A stretch of DNA of 7,419 bases from JBCBZH01 sp039815415 (GTDB lineage: Bacteria; Bacteroidota; Rhodothermia; Rhodothermales; Rubricoccaceae). Below, in pieces: positions 1-5,024 of the stretch. A model generated the notes under the pieces. It saw only the letters and a list, made by a program, of their open reading frames with translations, did no database searches and had not been told where the DNA came from. How positions within the stretch are numbered: the first letter of the stretch is position 1; every line of letters starts with the position of its first letter. Location: contig JBCBZH010000227.1 in the NCBI GenBank assembly GCA_039815415.1, positions 1 to 7,419 of the forward strand. Direction: 5' to 3'. The translations under genes and the position numbers were made by a program.

Positions 1-730
1 CGACCTCCATGAAGCCGGTTCGTGCGGAGGCTTGGAACGATTGCATCCGCGTCTTGCCGAGGCGCTCAGACCAGTACGGAGCCAAGAAGGTGTGCGTCGC
101 GCCCGTCACGGGGTCCTCCTGGGTTCCGCTCCAGGGCCAGAAGTACCGCGAGTGAAAGTCAAAGCCGTCGGAGCTGCCCGGGGCCGTCACCAGCACGCCG
201 TTGATGCCATCATGTGACTGAACGAGGGCTGCGAAGTCCGGCGCCAGTTTGGCGAGCGTGCTCGAGCTGGCGATCTCGAGGAGCAGGATCTCAGTCTCCT
301 CGTTGTACACCGAGTTCTCGATGGCGTCGAGTCCGAGGGCGTCGAGCAGGGCAGGGGGCGCGCTGGCCGGATGGGTCTCGTAGACCGGGAACGCCATCTC
401 GATCTGCGGGCCATCCGACCCAATCGTCAGCTCGACGCCATGTCCCGTTGTGAAGTGGATCTCGGAGAGGCCTTCGGTGGCGATCAGCACCTTCGCCGAC
501 GCCAGTGTGGCATGACCGCAGAGCGGAATCTCCATCTTCGGAGAGAAGTACCGGATCGCATGCGCGCCCGGCGTCTCGAGCTGGTGAAGGAAGGCCGTCT
601 CGGAAAGGTTCAGCTCCTGCGCGATGTGCAGCATCGTCTCTTCGGGCAGTGGGGCTTCCGAGAGGCACACGCCAGCAGGATTGCCCGTAAAGGGCTCATC
701 TGTGAAGGCATCGACGATGAAGGTGCGCAT
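1..730 (-). CDS. PhzF-family isomerase (phenazine biosynthesis-like), 3' end cut by window edge
   Basis: 243 codons are visible from ATG at 730-728, running off the left edge without a stop. The frame opens with the typical PhzF start VDAFTDEPFTGNPAGVC. It then shows N-L-S-E-T-A-F-L with the presumed catalytic Glu44, the block F-S-P-K-M-E-I-P-L-C-G-H-A-T with His73, and late in the protein S-R-Y-F-W-P-W-S-G-T-Q-E-D-P-V-T-G with Asp206. Glu, His and Asp at these places match the active site known for PhzF of Pseudomonas (a diaminopimelate-epimerase fold that isomerises trans-2,3-dihydro-3-hydroxyanthranilate). Family members are usually about 260-300 residues, so roughly 20 or more C-terminal residues are missing here. 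No other phenazine gene is present; most PhzF-like proteins outside phenazine clusters have no known substrate, so only the fold and likely isomerase or epimerase chemistry can be claimed. It is probably the last visible gene of a cassette with the two genes upstream (25-bp spacer, no Shine-Dalgarno). Confidence 0.93.
   Translation of the reverse strand, partial: MRTFIVDAFTDEPFTGNPAGVCLSEAPLPEETMLHIAQELNLSETAFLHQLETPGAHAIRYFSPKMEIPLCGHATLASAKVLIATEGLSEIHFTTGHGVELTIGSDGPQIEMAFPVYETHPASAPPALLDALGLDAIENSVYNEETEILLLEIASSSTLAKLAPDFAALVQSHDGINGVLVTAPGSSDGFDFHSRYFWPWSGTQEDPVTGATHTFLAPYWSERLGKTRMQSFQASARTGFMEV
262..273 (+). repeat. Iterated 12-mer TCGAGCTGGCGA, exact copy 1
   Basis: Exact copy inside the PhzF gene, where the coding strand reads it as part of Ala-Ser-Ser. 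One-mismatch copies elsewhere are at 576-587, 734-745 (spacer before phzF-like gene), 1624-1635 and 1645-1656 (hairpin arms), 3100-3111, 4729-4740, 6171-6182 and 6300-6311. Confidence 0.6.
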
Positions 731-755
731 GGGCCGAGCTGGCGAGGGGCGGGGG

Positions 756-1118
756 CTAGTTGTAGCGTTCCAGGCGGACTTCCTCCACGATGGACTCGCC
801 GGAGCTGTGGTCACCACTGGTCCACTGCCAGCGCTCGTGAAGGCGAATGCGTCCATCCGAAAGGACCTCGGGTGTGGACTGGCACGTGCCCGTCCTCAGG
901 TCGCCGTCCGCATTGACGTGCGCGTAGCGCATGTCGAGGTGTCCTGCGTCGCCAACGGTGGCGATGAGTGTCCCCAGACGAATGCCGCCGCCCTCGTACG
1001 TGCCCCACACGGTCTCGCCCTGCTGGCGATAGTGAAACAGGGTGTCGCCGCGTACCTCCCCGTTTTCGGCGGTATGGATGGCGCGAAACCTCCGGTCGTG
1101 GTAGTGGATTGGCTTCAT
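756..1118 (-). CDS. Small conserved protein of the family often labelled 'N-acetylglutamate synthase'
   Basis: 120 residues, ATG at 1118-1116, stop TAG. The sequence is rich in short polar strands typical of a small beta-barrel: near residues 24-40 a F-H-Y-R-Q-Q-G-E-T-V-W-G-T-Y-E-G-G stretch, in the middle D-M-R-Y-A-H-V-N-A-D-G-D-L, then T-G-T-C-Q-S-T-P-E, and near the end R-L-H-E-R-W-Q-W-T-S-G-D. I recognise this pattern from a widespread bacterial family that databases often name N-acetylglutamate synthase. No acetyl-CoA-binding GNAT motif is visible and the protein is much shorter than a true ArgA, so I would not accept that name; the function is unknown. It starts 3 bp after the stop of the VOC gene and ends 25 bp before the PhzF start, so the three genes are probably co-transcribed. 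No signal peptide is seen, which suggests a cytoplasmic protein. Confidence 0.88.
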   Translation of the reverse strand: MKPIHYHDRRFRAIHTAENGEVRGDTLFHYRQQGETVWGTYEGGGIRLGTLIATVGDAGHLDMRYAHVNADGDLRTGTCQSTPEVLSDGRIRLHERWQWTSGDHSSGESIVEEVRLERYN

Positions 1119-1121
1119 GCC

Positions 1122-1565
1122 CTACCGCCAGTTCTGGATCTCGAGCAGGTTTCCCTCGGGATCGGCCATGTAGATAAACGTGAGCGTCCCAACGCCCTCG
1201 ACTGTGGTCTCTGAGATCTGCCCGATGTTGCGTCCCCCATGGGCTAGGACCTGCGCTTGGATCTCCGCGACATCATCCACTGTGAAGGCAAGATGGCCGA
1301 GGCCTTGCCGGTTTGGAGCGGGCGAGGGCTTCGACTCCATGTGTGCATACTGGTAGATCTCAAGCGTGGGTCCAGAGTCCCCGCCTCCTGGAAGCCGAAG
1401 ATGGATGCCTTGAATCGACGCGTTCTGGACACCCGTTCCCCGGTCCAGCCACGCTCCAGACTGCTGCCGCCGGGGAGGCACCGGCGTGCAGTTGAACACC
1501 TCTTGGTAAAACTGGGCCAGCGTCTGCCAGTCCGCGGCAATGATGTTGGTGTGGGCGTACGTCAC
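1122..1565 (-). CDS. VOC (glyoxalase/bleomycin-resistance fold) family protein
   Basis: 147 residues with a GTG start at 1565-1563; no in-frame ATG is seen just upstream, and the family start 'M-T-Y-x-H-T-N-I-I-A' fits this GTG. Two beta-alpha-beta-beta-beta modules are apparent: residues about 4-70, opening with H-T-N-I-I-A-A-D-W and the helix L-A-Q-F-Y-Q-E-V-F, and about 88-145, opening with G-L-G-H-L-A-F-T-V-D-D-V and closing with D-P-E-G-N-L-L-E-I-Q-N-W. His5, Glu69, His91 and Glu142 sit where VOC enzymes place their two-His, two-Glu metal ligands, so the protein is probably a metal-dependent lyase, isomerase, dioxygenase or small-molecule-binding protein. The substrate cannot be read from sequence. 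It is the first gene of the minus-strand cassette, separated from the upstream hydrolase by a structured 129-bp gap and from the next gene by 3 bp. Confidence 0.92.
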   Translation of the reverse strand: MTYAHTNIIAADWQTLAQFYQEVFNCTPVPPRRQQSGAWLDRGTGVQNASIQGIHLRLPGGGDSGPTLEIYQYAHMESKPSPAPNRQGLGHLAFTVDDVAEIQAQVLAHGGRNIGQISETTVEGVGTLTFIYMADPEGNLLEIQNWR

Positions 1566-1623
1566 CGAGGCGTCCAGGGGAGAGACACGATGAGGCTCGT
1601 CACGAGGAGAAGCGCTCGGGAGT

Positions 1624-1656
1624 TCCCCAGCTCGAGGCGGCCCATCGAGCTGGGGA
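1624..1656 (-). terminator. Perfect 12-bp hairpin downstream of the hydrolase gene
   Basis: Positions 1624-1635 (TCCCCAGCTCGA) are exactly complementary to 1645-1656 (TCGAGCTGGGGA), with a 9-nt loop. The hairpin begins 39 bp after the hydrolase stop codon when read on the minus strand and lies upstream of the VOC gene. No U-tract follows on the minus strand, so it is not a textbook intrinsic terminator; it may act as a terminator, an mRNA 3'-end stabiliser or a processing site. Each arm is a one-mismatch copy of the 12-mer repeated through the window. A second, outer inverted repeat encloses it: GAGAGACA at 1580-1587 and TGTCTCTC at 1660-1667. A small inverted repeat, CTCGT-C-ACGAG, lies at 1596-1606. 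Confidence 0.5.
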
Positions 1657-1694
1657 CGTTGTCTCTCTGAACGCGCTGTTGTGGCAGGGTGCGG

Positions 1695-3203
1695 CTACTC
1701 GGGGGCCTCCCACTCCAAGGGCGGCAGCTCGACGCGCTCCGGGAGCTGGCTCCAGTCGCCGGTGGCGTACCAGCGCAACAGCGCATCGCTAAACCCATCG
1801 ATGGCCTGCGAGGCTTCTCGGACGGCGCCATGCGATCCACCCTCGATGGCGACGAAGTGGTGGTTCTGGAATACCGGTCGCAGGTCCTGTGCGTTCGTAA
1901 AGGGCGTGTTCATGTCCCACGTGCCGTGAAGCAGCACAGTCGGCACATCGATGTCTGTGCCCGCTCGAAAGCCCTCGCCGAGATCCACACCCCAGGCCGC
2001 GCAGTCCGTTTCGTGCTCATGCCAGGTGTTCCCGACCATATCGATGGCCGTGGACTGACCATACAGAGCACGTCGCTCGCGACTGATTCCGGAGGCGCAG
2101 TCGTAGGCGTATCCGGCGGCAGCATCAAGGCCAGTAGAGGTGTTGAGACGGAAGATGCGCCGAGCAGCGGATTCGTAGTCGCCGTTGAGTATGGCGAGGA
2201 GATCCAGAGGCCATGCGGGCATGATGAACCGGAACTTGAGGCCGCGTGTGACACCCCCGGATAGTTCGCGGAAGTCGTCTCCATCGAGCCGGAGAGTGAT
2301 GGGCTCATCGGTGTCCGGGTGGCGGGTTTCCACAATGATGGGCGATGCGTCAGCGCGATGTATCAGGTTCTGGTAGGCCTCGAGAAGACCTTCCGGTGGG
2401 ATGAGAGCACGCAGAGCGGGAGAGGCCTCGGCTGCAGCGGCGATGGCGGTCAGTCCATTCAGTAATCCATCGGGTGAGTCAACCGTATGGTCCGGCCCCT
2501 CCAGAGCGCCGAGTGTGGCGCGTGCCACCAGCTCCGGGTGGTTCTGGAGAATGGCGATCCCGTGATGGGAGCCGAAGCTCATGCCGTAGAGCTGGACCTG
2601 ACTGTACCCGAGCGCTCGCACCGCGTCCGCGACATCCGCAGCGGCCTCGACCACGTTGATACCATCGAGATCCCGGCCTGCAGCCTCCCACGTCTGGCGG
2701 CAGCGTTCCAGGCCGCGCTGCCAGGCCTGCTCCCGCAGCGTGTCATCGAACGATTCCGAGAGGGAGAGGGGCTCGCGGTCGTCGCAGGGCATCGCGCTAG
2801 GGCCGAACCCTCTCTGGCCCACCAGAATCACGTCCGTAAGACCGAGCAACGGCTGAAGGGTTCGGGTGTAGAAGCGCGAGTCGTCCAGGAACTCATAGAT
2901 GGAGCCGTAGCCGGGGCCGCCCTGCAGGTAGACCACCGGGGGGATGCCTCGCGGCGCGTTTGCATCGCGAGTGAATCGCACGACCTCGACGGGGATCGTC
3001 GCCGCGGATCGTGTTCGACGGTTGGCTGGAAGATTGAAGAGGCCTCGGTCGAACGTCACCTCGATGCCGTCATCCCAGGAGACGGTTTCCTGTGTCATGT
3101 CGAGCTGGCGTGGTGGGGTGCTCTGACTGATGGCGCGAGGCGAGCAGGCCGTGAACAGCAGGAGGGCGGCTGCCAGCCCGATCTGGAGAGTGGAGGAGTG
3201 CAT
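1695..3203 (-). CDS. Alpha/beta-hydrolase lipoprotein with TAP-like C-terminal domain (S33-type peptidase/esterase)
   Basis: 502 residues from ATG at 3203-3201. This start is chosen because a lipoprotein signal follows at once: a hydrophobic run L-A-A-A-L-L-L-F-T-A-C puts the lipid Cys at residue 20. A frame open further upstream, to 3305, would add a His-rich stretch across the operator region and is unlikely. Hydrolase landmarks are in order: the oxyanion-loop motif Y-L-Q-G-G-P-G at 92-98, G-Q-R-G at 129-132, the nucleophile elbow G-M-S-F-G with Ser209, Asp430 in L-L-H-G-T-W-D, and His458 in E-G-G-S-H-G. This Ser-Asp-His layout and the late Asp/His block match secreted proteases related to tricorn-interacting aminopeptidase and SlpD/SlpE (Abhydrolase_1 plus TAP-like C-terminal domain). 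It is probably membrane-anchored in the envelope, cleaving short peptides or esters; the substrate is unknown. It is divergent from a LysR regulator that probably controls it. Confidence 0.93.
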   Translation of the reverse strand: MHSSTLQIGLAAALLLFTACSPRAISQSTPPRQLDMTQETVSWDDGIEVTFDRGLFNLPANRRTRSAATIPVEVVRFTRDANAPRGIPPVVYLQGGPGYGSIYEFLDDSRFYTRTLQPLLGLTDVILVGQRGFGPSAMPCDDREPLSLSESFDDTLREQAWQRGLERCRQTWEAAGRDLDGINVVEAAADVADAVRALGYSQVQLYGMSFGSHHGIAILQNHPELVARATLGALEGPDHTVDSPDGLLNGLTAIAAAAEASPALRALIPPEGLLEAYQNLIHRADASPIIVETRHPDTDEPITLRLDGDDFRELSGGVTRGLKFRFIMPAWPLDLLAILNGDYESAARRIFRLNTSTGLDAAAGYAYDCASGISRERRALYGQSTAIDMVGNTWHEHETDCAAWGVDLGEGFRAGTDIDVPTVLLHGTWDMNTPFTNAQDLRPVFQNHHFVAIEGGSHGAVREASQAIDGFSDALLRWYATGDWSQLPERVELPPLEWEAPE

Positions 3204-3269
3204 GAGAGGATGAGGGTGTGGCGTCGAGATGCGGGAGGCTACTTCGATCCAGTGAGAATGGTGACCGTT

Positions 3270-3305
3270 GTGCATATTTTGCACGTCAAGATGCATCGTG
3301 TGCAT
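3270..3305. promoter_or_regulatory. Two LysR-type operator boxes between the hydrolase and lysR genes
   Basis: Site 1 is GTGCATATTTTGCAC (3270-3284); site 2 is ATGCATCGTGTGCAT (3291-3305). Each contains TGCA-N5-TGCA, which is a perfect T-N11-A LysR box. Their centres, 3277 and 3298, are 21 bp apart, two helical turns, as expected for one LysR tetramer touching a recognition site and an activation site on the same DNA face. They lie in the divergent intergenic region (3204-3312), and site 2 ends 7 bp before the chosen lysR ATG, so binding could repress lysR itself. The dyads and spacing are seen directly; the binding protein is inferred from position. No convincing sigma-factor hexamers were found. 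Confidence 0.7.
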
Positions 3306-3312
3306 GAGCCAT

Positions 3313-4206
3313 ATGGAGATTCGCCAGCTCGAATGTTTCGTCGCCGTGGCCGAAGAACAGCACTTCGGGCGAGCGGCGACACGCGTACACCTGTCGCAGT
3401 CGGCGCTGTCCCGGCAGATCCAGCGTCTCGAGGCAGATCTGGGTGTTCAGCTTCTCGACCGGACCCAGCGCCAGGCGCAACTGACAGCTGCAGGCCGCGC
3501 CTTCCTGCGCGATGCGCGCGAGGTGCTCCGCTGGACGGTTCGCGCACGCAACGCAGCGAAAGCTGCAGCCGAAGGGAAGGCCGGAACGCTTCGGCTCGGG
3601 TTCGTCAGCTCGGCGGCGGTGGACCTCTTGCCTCGCCTGCTCAGTGCCTTCCGCGCCGACGCGACAGACGCGACGGTGCATCTGGTGGAGCGCTTCCCCG
3701 ATGAGATTCTGGACGCGCTGCGGGCCCGCGAGATCGACTTCGGCATTTCGCGCGGCCCCTTCGCGCACACGGATGGTCTGGTGGTGGAAGATCTCGAGGC
3801 GGAGCCGCTGGTCGTGGTGATGCCCCTCGGCCATCGGCTGGCCTCACACACTTCGATTCCGCTTCTCGAGCTGGCGACAGAGCCCTTCGTGTTGCCTCTG
3901 AGGGAAAACGCGCGGGGCTACCTCGAGTCGATCTATGCCCTGTGCGCGTCGGCAGGCTTTGTCCCATCCATCGCCGAAGAAGCCGAGCCAATGGCCACTC
4001 TGATCGCGCTGGTGGCAGCGGGCCTGGGGATCACCCTGGCGCCGGCGTCTGTGGGGCAGCACGCCCGCGGCGTGGTGGCTCGGCCGCTGGCAGACCTCTC
4101 GCCCGGGCAGACGGCCACGACCGCGCTGAGCCTCGTCTGGCGCGCGGAGGACCTGCCACCCGTGGCCGAGCGGTTTCGCCGGGAGGCGCAGGCGACTGTG
4201 CGCTAG
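3313..4206 (+). CDS. LysR-family transcriptional regulator
   Basis: 297 residues from ATG at 3313, the usual LysR start M-E-I-R-Q-L-x-x-F-V. An ATG nine bases upstream (3304) would add only M-S-H but overlaps the second operator box, and still earlier in-frame starts would read through both boxes. The winged helix-turn-helix spans about residues 1-60, with H-F-G-R-A-A-T-R-V-H-L-S-Q-S-A-L-S-R-Q-I-Q-R-L-E as the DNA-reading part and L-L-D-R-T as the wing. A linker helix follows. The effector-binding domain runs from about residue 90 (G-T-L-R-L-G-F) to the end and includes D-F-G-I-S-R-G-P and A-A-G-L-G-I-T-L-A-P-A-S. Length and order are normal for the family. The inducer cannot be read from sequence. 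It is divergent from the hydrolase lipoprotein, the classical arrangement for a LysR regulator and its target. Confidence 0.96.
   Translation: MEIRQLECFVAVAEEQHFGRAATRVHLSQSALSRQIQRLEADLGVQLLDRTQRQAQLTAAGRAFLRDAREVLRWTVRARNAAKAAAEGKAGTLRLGFVSSAAVDLLPRLLSAFRADATDATVHLVERFPDEILDALRAREIDFGISRGPFAHTDGLVVEDLEAEPLVVVMPLGHRLASHTSIPLLELATEPFVLPLRENARGYLESIYALCASAGFVPSIAEEAEPMATLIALVAAGLGITLAPASVGQHARGVVARPLADLSPGQTATTALSLVWRAEDLPPVAERFRREAQATVR
3321..3332 (-). repeat. Iterated 12-mer TCGAGCTGGCGA, exact copy 2
   Basis: Exact copy on the minus strand at the very start of lysR, read there as Arg-Gln-Leu-Glu. Confidence 0.6.
3866..3877 (+). repeat. Iterated 12-mer TCGAGCTGGCGA, exact copy 3
   Basis: Exact copy inside lysR, read as Leu-Glu-Leu-Ala, a different frame from copy 2. 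Confidence 0.6.
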
Positions 4207-4212
4207 CGCACA
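4197..4212. other. Perfect 16-bp palindrome over the lysR stop codon
   Basis: TGTGCGCTAGCGCACA reads the same on both strands and contains the lysR stop TAG at 4204-4206. In RNA it could fold as a 6-bp GC-rich stem with a CTAG loop, but no U-tract follows, so a terminator role is weak. It may equally be a binding site for a dimeric protein or chance in GC-rich coding DNA. Confidence 0.4.
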
Positions 4213-4241
4213 CCTGCGGGCGCCAGCGCACGCTCGGGGCG

Positions 4242-4268
4242 TCCCCTGATGCAATCCATGGCAGGGGA
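4242..4268 (+). other. Bulged hairpin in the lysR to ABC-transporter gap
   Basis: TCCCCTG (4242-4248) pairs with CAGGGGA (4262-4268), and ATG (4249-4251) can pair with CAT (4257-4259) across a two-base bulge. This gives a moderately stable hairpin 35 bp after the lysR stop and about 60 bp before the ABC gene. It lacks a U-tract. It could end the lysR transcript or sit in the leader of the ABC-TolC transcript. The rest of the 122-bp gap holds the 16-bp palindrome and one copy of the repeated 12-mer; no promoter could be named. Confidence 0.3.
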
Positions 4269-4311
4269 GGGGCCCGGCACGTCTCTTGGAGTTCGAGCGT
4301 GTGTCCCCCCA

Positions 4312-4323
4312 TCGCCAGCTCGA
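4312..4323 (-). repeat. Iterated 12-mer TCGAGCTGGCGA, exact copy 4
   Basis: Exact copy on the minus strand in the non-coding gap just before the ABC-transporter start, so no protein constraint explains it (unless the GTG at 4296 is the true start). Confidence 0.6.
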
Positions 4324-4328
4324 CGCCT

Positions 4329-5024
4329 GTGTCTGACACCCCGCTTCTTCACGTCCGCGACCTCACGCAAACCATCGGCTCTCGCTTCCGCCGAGAAACC
4401 GTGCTCCACGGTATCGACCTGGATGTGCGGGCCGGCGAGTTCGTCACGCTCGTCGGCCCATCTGGGTCAGGCAAGTCCACGCTGCTTCACGTGCTGGGGC
4501 TCTTGGATCTCCCGACATCCGGGACGTACATCCTCAATGGGAACGACACCACCCGGCTCTCGGCCAAGCAGCGCACCACGCTGGCTCGCGACACCATCGC
4601 GTTCGTGTTTCAGGCGTATCACCTGATCGACGACCTAACGGTGGCCGAAAACATCGAGGAGCCACTGCGCTACAAGGGACTCAAGACCGATGAGCGCCGC
4701 CAGCGCGTATCGCAGGTGTTGGAGCGCTTCGAGCTGGCGGCCAAGGCCGATCGCTACCCGACGGAACTGTCGGGCGGACAGCAGCAACTCGTCGGGGTTT
4801 CGCGGGCGCTTGCGATGCGTCCGCGCTTGCTTCTGGCCGATGAGCCGACCGGCAACCTCCACTCCTCGCAGGGCGAGCGCGTGATGGACGCGCTGGCGGA
4901 GGTTCACGCCGAGGGCGTGACCATCCTCCACGTCACGCATTCCGAACGGTGGGCTGAGCGCGGCCACCGCACGGTGGAGCTGCTCGACGGCCGCATTGTC
5001 TCCGATACGCCGATCTCGTCATGA
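4329..5024 (+). CDS. ABC transporter ATP-binding protein, MacB/LolD type
   Basis: 231 residues from a GTG at 4329, chosen because the ABC fold begins directly after it (P-L-L-H-V-R-D-L-T-Q). A GTG at 4296 is a possible alternative; longer frames would run back inside lysR. Walker A is G-P-S-G-S-G-K-S-T at 43-51, the Q-loop glutamine is Gln95 in F-V-F-Q-A-Y-H-L, the signature is L-S-G-G-Q-Q-Q at 147-153, Walker B is L-L-L-A-D-E with Glu172, and the switch His is His204. The short single-domain form and E-P-T-G-N-L fit ATPases of lipoprotein-release or macrolide-type export systems (LolD, MacB, FtsE-like). Two usual positions deviate: the Arg after the signature Q-Q-Q is Leu154, and the D-loop Asp after N-L is His178. 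The stop TGA overlaps the next gene's ATG (ATGA), so the two are translationally coupled. No permease is encoded nearby. Confidence 0.93.
   Translation: MSDTPLLHVRDLTQTIGSRFRRETVLHGIDLDVRAGEFVTLVGPSGSGKSTLLHVLGLLDLPTSGTYILNGNDTTRLSAKQRTTLARDTIAFVFQAYHLIDDLTVAENIEEPLRYKGLKTDERRQRVSQVLERFELAAKADRYPTELSGGQQQLVGVSRALAMRPRLLLADEPTGNLHSSQGERVMDALAEVHAEGVTILHVTHSERWAERGHRTVELLDGRIVSDTPISS

Noticed and set aside
756..1118. Naming the 120-residue protein ArgA or N-acetylglutamate synthase
   Set aside because: No GNAT acetyl-CoA loop or amino-acid-kinase domain is visible and the length is far too short for a classical ArgA.
3275..3282. TATTTTGC as a Bacteroidota -7 promoter element (TAnnTTTG)
   Set aside because: The spacing within the motif is one base short, no matching -33 TTTG element is placed correctly, and the bases are already explained by the LysR dyad.
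3204..3305. Upstream ATG start (3305) for the hydrolase on the minus strand
   Set aside because: It would add 34 His-rich residues before a complete lipoprotein signal and would translate through both operator boxes.
3268..3312. Upstream ATG start (3268) for lysR
   Set aside because: The added residues are Cys-rich, unlike any LysR N-terminus, and they come from the two dyads. The family start is at 3313.
2487..3704. A 405-codon open frame on the plus strand across the hydrolase, the operator region and lysR
   Set aside because: It crosses two well-supported genes in another frame and its translation has no domain pattern.
3942..4328. Long N-terminal extension of the ABC ATPase reaching into lysR
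   Set aside because: The extension overlaps lysR in another frame and has no domain; the ABC fold begins right after the GTG at 4329.
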